A model generated the notes under the pieces. It was not told the DNA's origin. It did no database searches and was given only the letters and a program-made list of their open reading frames with translations. From contig JBAYVY010000108.1 of NCBI GenBank assembly GCA_041674345.1, positions 1-10,038 on the forward strand: a stretch of DNA of 10,038 bases, written 5' to 3'. The stretch's first letter is position 1, and each line of letters opens with the position of its first letter. Made by a program: the position numbers and the translations under genes. This DNA comes from JBAYVY01 sp041674345 (GTDB lineage: Bacteria; Planctomycetota; Phycisphaerae; Phycisphaerales; Zrk34). Shown here one piece after another: positions 5,731 to 10,038 of the stretch.

Positions 5731-7459
5731 GCGTCCTCGCCTGCGATCCCCACACCCGCAGCGGCAGCAATCCGATTCCGATGATCGCCAGTTGGCTGAT
5801 CTCGAACGCCAGCAGCCAGAACTGTTGCGAGGCGATGAAGCCGTAGCTGTGCAGCCCCACGCCGAGCATGTTCACACCGAACCAGCTCCATGCGACGACC
5901 ATGTTGCCGAACACCGCCAGCACCGCCGTGCCGCGTTGTTTCGCCCAACCGGCCCAGCGCGAATGCAGCAGGATCGCATTGGCCAGCACGATGAGCAGCG
6001 CGCCGTTTTCCTTCGGATCCCATCCCCAGAATCTGCCCCACGACTGATCCGCCCAGATGCCGCCCAGCACGGTGCCGGTGAAACTGAACAGCAGCGCGAA
6101 ACACGTGATGCCGTAAATCATCGACGCCCATTGCCGCCACAGTGTTTGATCGACCCACGGGGTGAACAGGCCGGTGAGAATGAAACCGCAGCCGAGCAAC
6201 CCGGCCAGCAGCGTGGCGGAGTAGCCGATGGTGATGCACGTGACGTGGGTCGCCAGCCAGAGGTTGGTGTCGAGCACCGCGCGCATCATTTCCATCGTGT
6301 CTTCGCCTGTCACCAGTTGGTGGGCGATCAGCAGCGTGACGAAGCCGCACACCGCCGCCATCGCCGCGCCCAGGCCGTTGCGCTCGATCCACTCGACGAA
6401 CAGGCCGATCACCACCGCCGCCCAGCCGACGAACACCGCCGATGAATACAGATTCGTCACCGGGGGCCGGCCCTGCAAATACATGCGAATCGCCAACGCC
6501 GCGGTATGCACGATCAGCGTCACGATCAACAGCGAAATCCCGGCCACACGCAAGGGTCTCGTCCGCCTTCCGGGGGCGGGGGCGGGGGCGGGGGCGCCGC
6601 CCAGCCACGACACCGCGATCAGCAAAAACACCAGCACGTACAGCACCGAAGCGTGATAGAACAACGCCGCCCGGTTGAACAGCGATTCCAACTGCGCCTT
6701 GCGGGTTTGCGCCGGCAGCAGCGCGTTCACCTTCGCCTGGTAATCATTCACCGCCGCGTTGAACGCCCGCGGATCGTGCTGACTGTACGCCTTGAGTATC
6801 AGCGCGAACCCATCCGCGAACGGTTCGCTATGCCCAGTCGCCTGCGAACCGTGAATGCCCTCGATCAGCGACTTCCAATCCTTCGACCCGTCCGCCCCCG
6901 CCCCCGGAAGCAAAGCCCCCGGTATCACCAGCGGCTGCTGCCACTGCACCCATTGCGTCAACAAACTCATCTGCCGCGACAGGTCCAGCACCTTCCGCTG
7001 ATATAACGTGCGATTATTTTCCGGCACCTCATTCGCCCGCTGCGCCTGTGCCGACAGTTCATGCAGCTTCGCATTGAACTCGCCCAGCGAATACCGCAAG
7101 CCCGGCCGCATCTCCAGCCCCATCAGCGACAACACATCCTCATGTTCGATGCGAAACACCTTCGCGTTCAGCATCGCATCGTTGTCCAGGTTGTACGTCA
7201 GCACATCGCAAAACCATCGCATCGCTTCGTGACTTTTGCCGCTTTCATCACGAAACGTCTGCCGATGACTCATCAACAGCAGCGCGTTGCGCGCCACCGT
7301 ATCCAGCGGTTTGACCCGTCCCCCCGCCACCACCGGCACGCGACCGAACGCATCGAAATCGTAACCCGCATCGGGTGCCACCGGAAGCGGCGCACGCAAC
7401 GCCATGCCCACGTACAGCAGCGCCAGCGCGGCGGTCGCAATGGCAATGACCCACTTCAT
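5726..7459 (-). CDS. ccsA: Cytochrome c biogenesis protein CcsA (ResC-like) with N-terminal extracytoplasmic domain
   Basis: This 577-residue membrane protein is the heme-handling half of the system II cytochrome c synthetase. TM1 (3-21) is followed by an extracytoplasmic domain (about 25-262) starting with FGRVPVVAGGRVKPLDTVARN, then TM2 (267-286), a cytoplasmic loop and the CcsA core (about 303-570). The core has the heme-binding WWD segment WGRFWGWDPKE (474-484) and His405, His499 and His537, candidate heme ligands as in other CcsA proteins. GRPPVTNLYSS (330-340) matches the conserved gR.P..N.Y.S region. Plain CcsA is about 320 residues; the extra domain is normal for fused or extended forms. 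The preceding resB stop overlaps the double ATG (7462 and 7459). I use the second, which lies seven bases from GGAGG (7471-7467), but 7462 is possible. The 289-297 Ala-Pro stretch comes from a (GGGGGC)4 DNA tract. The stop lies inside palindrome D. Confidence 0.92.
   Translation of the reverse strand: MKWVIAIATAALALLYVGMALRAPLPVAPDAGYDFDAFGRVPVVAGGRVKPLDTVARNALLLMSHRQTFRDESGKSHEAMRWFCDVLTYNLDNDAMLNAKVFRIEHEDVLSLMGLEMRPGLRYSLGEFNAKLHELSAQAQRANEVPENNRTLYQRKVLDLSRQMSLLTQWVQWQQPLVIPGALLPGAGADGSKDWKSLIEGIHGSQATGHSEPFADGFALILKAYSQHDPRAFNAAVNDYQAKVNALLPAQTRKAQLESLFNRAALFYHASVLYVLVFLLIAVSWLGGAPAPAPAPGRRTRPLRVAGISLLIVTLIVHTAALAIRMYLQGRPPVTNLYSSAVFVGWAAVVIGLFVEWIERNGLGAAMAAVCGFVTLLIAHQLVTGEDTMEMMRAVLDTNLWLATHVTCITIGYSATLLAGLLGCGFILTGLFTPWVDQTLWRQWASMIYGITCFALLFSFTGTVLGGIWADQSWGRFWGWDPKENGALLIVLANAILLHSRWAGWAKQRGTAVLAVFGNMVVAWSWFGVNMLGVGLHSYGFIASQQFWLLAFEISQLAIIGIGLLPLRVWGSQARTQ
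6567..6595. repeat. (GGGGGC)4 hexanucleotide tract inside ccsA
   Basis: Four tandem GGGGGC units at 6572-6595, preceded by CTTCC, lie on the plus strand, which is the ccsA template strand. They encode alternating Ala-Pro in the cytoplasmic loop after TM2. Four five-G runs with one-base loops fit a strong G-quadruplex pattern. A six-base unit keeps the reading frame if copy number changes. Confidence 0.9.
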
Positions 7460-8733
7460 CATGCCGCCTCCACTTTGATTTTGCGACTGACATACCTGGT
7501 CAGCGACAGCGTGAAATGCAGCAGCAAGCCGCCGGTAATCATGCAACACGCGATGTACGGCACGAGCCAGCCGGGGTTATCGACGACCTGAAGCACGCTG
7601 GTCGTGTCGCCGCGAAACGCCGCCTGATAAAACGTCCGCCCCGCGTAGCGCAGCGGGTGGTTCATGTAAATCAGCACTTCGCGGTCTTCGTGCCGCGACG
7701 GGTCGAGCAGCCGAACGCGCGATGAAAAGTTTTTCGGTATGTCCGTTCCGATGTAAACATCGTGCCTGAACTTCAGCAGTTGAATCAAACATGGCTGGTA
7801 AGTCCGCTTGAACCGCAACGCGATCTGATACGTCTGCGTGCCGAGTTTCAATTCCTGCGGCGGCAAACCCACCGCGGTCAACAGGGTGGCGATCGGCTGA
7901 TGCGTCTGCCGGTCGATGAACGTCACGTAGGCCGCAGGCGTGTCGGCGGACTGGCTCGTGTCCGCGCCGCTGACCTCCGCCTGCTCCATCGCGGTCAGCT
8001 CCAACCCCGCCCCCATCGTCACCGTCGGCAGCTTCGCCCGCGCCGAATCGCCGATGGGTCCGACGATCTGCGCGTTGGCCATGTATCGCGCCACGCCGAT
8101 GTCGAACGGCAACCATTCGTGACTGATCGCCGCGCCGTTGCGGACGCTGCGCGTCAGAAAAGTTCGCGGGATCGTGATCTCAAAATCCTCCGTCGGCGAA
8201 ATGCTCGTATCCATCACCGCCAGTTCCACCGTGCGAATGTCCTCGACATAGTTCGACCATCCGCCCTCGTTCAGCGTCATCTGCCCTTCATCGGCGGCCA
8301 GTCCCGTGACGACCTCGCTGAGCATCAGCAGTATCAGCCCGCTGTGAATCAGCAGAATGCCGCTGCGTTTCCAGGTCATTTGAAACCGCATCACGTGGGC
8401 CGCCAGCAGGTTCACGAGCATCGCCCCGCCGATCAGCCAGCCGCCGGGAAACGGGAATCCGCCATGCGCGTTCCACGATGTCGGGAAAAAAATGCCGACG
8501 TCGATCCATGCGATCGGCACGCGGAAGTAATGCGACATCACCGCCCAGATGCCCAGTTCGCGCTGCGCCAACGTACCGGCCAGCACGATGAACATCGCCA
8601 TCGCCATCAGCACGACCGTCAGTTTCAACGACGCCAGCGCCGCCATCGCCGCCGCCGTCCAGCGTGTCGCCGGCGTGGGTTCCGTCGCCGGTGCCTGTGC
8701 CGGTTCTGATGTTTCGGGTTGTCGGGTCATCAT
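7459..8733 (-). CDS. resB: ResB/Ccs1-like cytochrome c biogenesis protein
   Basis: This 424-residue membrane protein is the ResB (Ccs1/CcsB) partner of CcsA, thought to help present reduced apocytochrome and heme at the outer face of the membrane. After a proline- and threonine-rich N-terminus (3-24), TM1 (38-56, ASLKLTVVL..GTLAQ) matches the ResB start pattern. TM2 (99-117) and TM3 (124-142, with SGILLIHSGLILL and His130) follow. A long extracytoplasmic domain (about 145-385) ends with NHPLRYAGRTFYQAAF (358-373), a clear ResB motif. TM4 (388-407) carries His406. The start overlaps the upstream stop as ATGATGA, with ATG at 8733 or 8730; a weak GGAA precedes it. The 3' end overlaps ccsA in the same way. 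The large ResB domain is present but the protein is compact beside the family's usual size of roughly 450-550. Confidence 0.9.
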   Translation of the reverse strand: MMTRQPETSEPAQAPATEPTPATRWTAAAMAALASLKLTVVLMAMAMFIVLAGTLAQRELGIWAVMSHYFRVPIAWIDVGIFFPTSWNAHGGFPFPGGWLIGGAMLVNLLAAHVMRFQMTWKRSGILLIHSGLILLMLSEVVTGLAADEGQMTLNEGGWSNYVEDIRTVELAVMDTSISPTEDFEITIPRTFLTRSVRNGAAISHEWLPFDIGVARYMANAQIVGPIGDSARAKLPTVTMGAGLELTAMEQAEVSGADTSQSADTPAAYVTFIDRQTHQPIATLLTAVGLPPQELKLGTQTYQIALRFKRTYQPCLIQLLKFRHDVYIGTDIPKNFSSRVRLLDPSRHEDREVLIYMNHPLRYAGRTFYQAAFRGDTTSVLQVVDNPGWLVPYIACCMITGGLLLHFTLSLTRYVSRKIKVEAA

Positions 8734-9461
8734 TTCCATTTCACACTTTGAACGAATTGATCGAACGTCTCGGTCTGCGATTTCACCGCATCGGTCTGGC
8801 CGTTCATTTTGAAAAACCACGTCGCTCCCCCGCGTTCAACGATCACGCCGAGCGTCGCCTTCGCGCCGTCGCCCTGCCCGGCCATGTCCACCCGCCAACC
8901 GTCGATGCCATCGACCTTCACCGGCATGACGATCTTCATGAACGCCTCCCGATCCATCGCCGCCAGTCCTAGCTGCCCGCGCCAGCGATTCACGTTCGCC
9001 AACAATCCCCCGCCGTCGCCGCTCAACATGCTCACCGTCGCGCGCGCGTCGCCCGCCGCGAACTCATGCAGCAACATCGGTCCCGGCGGCGACTTCTCCG
9101 TCCAACCGGCGGGCAAGGTGAATACGATGCCCGCGTCCCCCGCCGCTTGCGGCTTCGCGATGCCCGGCATCCGCGCCGCCATCTCCTTCATCTGCTCCAC
9201 TTCCGGGGGCGTCATGCCATTGACATCCGGGTGTCCCGCCGGCAAACGTCCCGCGTTCGTCGCCTGTTCGCCCCCCGGCGTGCGGGCTTTCCGGGGGTCA
9301 ACCCGCAGGGTGTCCGGCTGCGCCGCTTCTGACACCGCTTCCGGGGGCGGGGGCTTGGTTACGCGGTGCCGTTCGATCCGATCCCGTTTGCACCCGACCA
9401 TCGCCGATGCGATCAGCGCACCGCCGATCATCACGATGTACCACGACCTGCTGATTTTCAT
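8730..9461 (-). CDS. Lipoprotein of unknown function, first gene of the cytochrome c maturation operon
   Basis: This 243-residue exported lipoprotein has a positive N-terminus (MKISR), a hydrophobic stretch and lipobox MVGC with the modified Cys24, the only cysteine. A low-complexity Pro-, Arg- and Gly-rich linker (25-108, including PPPPEA and LPAGHPDVNGM) leads to a folded domain (110-243). That domain has GIVFTLPAGW, GGLLANVNRW with RGQLGL (151-166) and GGATWFFKMNG (211-221), ending in FDQFVQSVKWK. I recall this domain pattern in planctomycete and verrucomicrobial proteins but know no function. It has no CxxC or heme-binding CxxCH, so it is neither a thioredoxin nor a cytochrome. Translational coupling to resB through ATGATGA suggests a role with the ResB/CcsA complex, for example as an outer-face assembly or heme-handling partner; this is inference. 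No strong ribosome binding site precedes the ATG. Confidence 0.88.
   Translation of the reverse strand: MKISRSWYIVMIGGALIASAMVGCKRDRIERHRVTKPPPPEAVSEAAQPDTLRVDPRKARTPGGEQATNAGRLPAGHPDVNGMTPPEVEQMKEMAARMPGIAKPQAAGDAGIVFTLPAGWTEKSPPGPMLLHEFAAGDARATVSMLSGDGGGLLANVNRWRGQLGLAAMDREAFMKIVMPVKVDGIDGWRVDMAGQGDGAKATLGVIVERGGATWFFKMNGQTDAVKSQTETFDQFVQSVKWK
9338..9354. repeat. Dispersed G-rich motif CTTCCGGGGGCGGGGG (one of three exact copies)
   Basis: This 16-base sequence occurs exactly at 6567-6582 and 9338-9353 (plus sense) and at 6895-6910 (minus sense). Near copies lie at 3835-3850 (one mismatch) and 4365-4382, with shortened forms at 9200-9210 and 9288-9297. Here it encodes PPPPEA in the lipoprotein. 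Confidence 0.8.
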
Positions 9462-9489
9462 AATGTGCCCAACCTATGCGTTGAGGCGG

Positions 9490-9495
9490 AGTATA
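9490..9495 (-). promoter_or_regulatory. Possible -10 element for the lipoprotein-resB-ccsA operon
   Basis: TATACT on the minus strand lies about 29 bases before the lipoprotein ATG. The -35 region 17-18 bases upstream has only a poor match (TTTGGT), so this is a candidate only. Confidence 0.25.
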
Positions 9496-9527
9496 GGCCG
9501 GTTCTTCGCCGCAACCAAACAGGATCC

Positions 9528-9607
9528 GATTGCGGATTTGCGATTTCGGATTGCGGGTTGCCACGCCTTCCAAAATCCGCAATCCGAAATCCGAAATCTC
9601 AATACTC
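9528..9607. repeat. Heptad palindrome E (unit GATTKCG)
   Basis: Heptads GATTGCG, GATTTGC, GATTTCG and GATTGCG at 9528-9555 face AAATCCG, CAATCCG, AAATCCG and AAATCTC at 9573-9600. Bases 9542-9556 and 9577-9591 pair perfectly; with two mismatches the arms extend to 9534 and 9599, around a 20-base loop. The array lies between the dehydrogenase stop and the promoter region of the cytochrome c operon, and touches the dehydrogenase stop codon (9601-9599). Confidence 0.9.
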
Positions 9608-10038
9608 AAACCCCCCGATCTGCTCATACACTTTCGCCACCGCCTGCGTTCCTTCGCGTCCGTATCCCAGTTTGCCCGCCGCCCTGAACATCGCCCCCGC
9701 CACCTCCGTCCCCGTCAGCGGCAACCCATGCCTCCGCGCCATCTCCGACACGATCCCCAAATCCTTGTTCAGCAAATCCACCATGAAGCCCGGCTGGTAA
9801 TCCCCTTTCGCCACCTTCGGCCCCAGATTCGCCAACTGCCAACTGCCCCCCGCTCCCGCGCCCGTCACCGCGATGGTCGTCGCCAAGCCCAATCCTTCAT
9901 GCTTCGCCAGCGCCATCGCCTCGCACACCGCCATCAGATTCAACGCGCACAAAATCTGATTGCACGCCTTGGTCGCCTGCCCCGCGCCGCTCGGCCCGCA
10001 ATACGTCACCGTCCCGCCCACCGCTTCAAACAACTTCA
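9599..10038 (-). CDS. 3-hydroxyisobutyrate dehydrogenase-family reductase, C-terminal part
   Basis: This is the last 146 residues of a beta-hydroxyacid dehydrogenase (3-hydroxyisobutyrate dehydrogenase or tartronate semialdehyde reductase type), which oxidises or reduces small hydroxy acids with NAD(P). The visible part is the all-helical substrate domain. KLFEAVGGTVTYCGPSGAGQ is followed by ATKACNQ with the catalytic Lys, then AVCEAMALAKHEGLGL and GDYQPGFMVDLLNKDLGIV, where the KDL segment is conserved. It ends normally with ...VAKVYEQIGGFEY. The N-terminal Rossmann domain with GxGxxG lies beyond the right edge. The TTG at 10033 is an internal Leu codon, not a start. Exact substrate cannot be told from this half. 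The stop codon lies in palindrome E, which separates it from the cytochrome c operon. Confidence 0.92.
   Translation of the reverse strand, partial: KLFEAVGGTVTYCGPSGAGQATKACNQILCALNLMAVCEAMALAKHEGLGLATTIAVTGAGAGGSWQLANLGPKVAKGDYQPGFMVDLLNKDLGIVSEMARRHGLPLTGTEVAGAMFRAAGKLGYGREGTQAVAKVYEQIGGFEY

Noticed and set aside
9272..9297. CCCCCGG/CCGGGGG stem inside the lipoprotein gene as a terminator
   Set aside because: It is a 7-bp stem in coding sequence (TPGG linker region) with no T-tract, explained by the G-rich dispersed motif.

Overview
The window is GC-rich bacterial DNA with almost every gene on the minus strand. Gene content suggests a planctomycete (Phycisphaerae-like) or close relative: a ResB/CcsA (system II) cytochrome c maturation operon with a long-domain CcsA, a lipoprotein of the NVNRWRGQLGL type, a 64-residue protein of a kind I associate with Planctomycetes, and intergenic heptanucleotide repeats. 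This placement is inference from protein style; no rRNA or marker gene is present.

Layout from left to right: (1) 1-150, C-terminal remnant of a transposase (minus); (2) 237-2996, MMPL/RND-family membrane transporter resembling HpnN (minus); (3) 3081-4199, M24-fold (aminopeptidase P/creatinase-like) protein lacking several canonical metal ligands (minus); (4) 4546-4740, 64-residue conserved small protein, the only plus-strand gene, followed by an intrinsic terminator; (5) 4977-5594, DNA-3-methyladenine glycosylase of the AAG/MPG family (minus); (6) 5726-9461, a tightly coupled three-gene operon transcribed leftward: lipoprotein, ResB-like protein, CcsA-like protein, with ATGATGA overlaps at both junctions; (7) 9599 to the right edge, C-terminal part of a 3-hydroxyisobutyrate dehydrogenase-family reductase (minus).

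The most striking non-coding feature is shared by all five gaps that separate non-overlapping genes from the transporter rightward. Each contains tandem seven-base units arranged as two facing arms (imperfect hairpins) around a unique loop. The heptad differs from gap to gap (GAAGTSG, CAGGAGT, AGTAGSG, AATGACG plus AAATCYC, GATTKCG), but within a gap the two arms match each other. At three genes (mpg, ccsA, the dehydrogenase) the array runs into the coding end and supplies the stop codon. A separate G-rich 16-mer, CTTCCGGGGGCGGGGG, occurs exactly three times and in several near copies, mostly inside genes and read in different frames.

Functionally, only the cytochrome c operon forms a clear unit: the ResB and CcsA proteins would form the membrane heme-delivery and cytochrome c synthetase complex, with the lipoprotein as a probable exported accessory. 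The other genes look like independent housekeeping or accessory loci. No CRISPR array, tRNA, rRNA or complete mobile element is visible.
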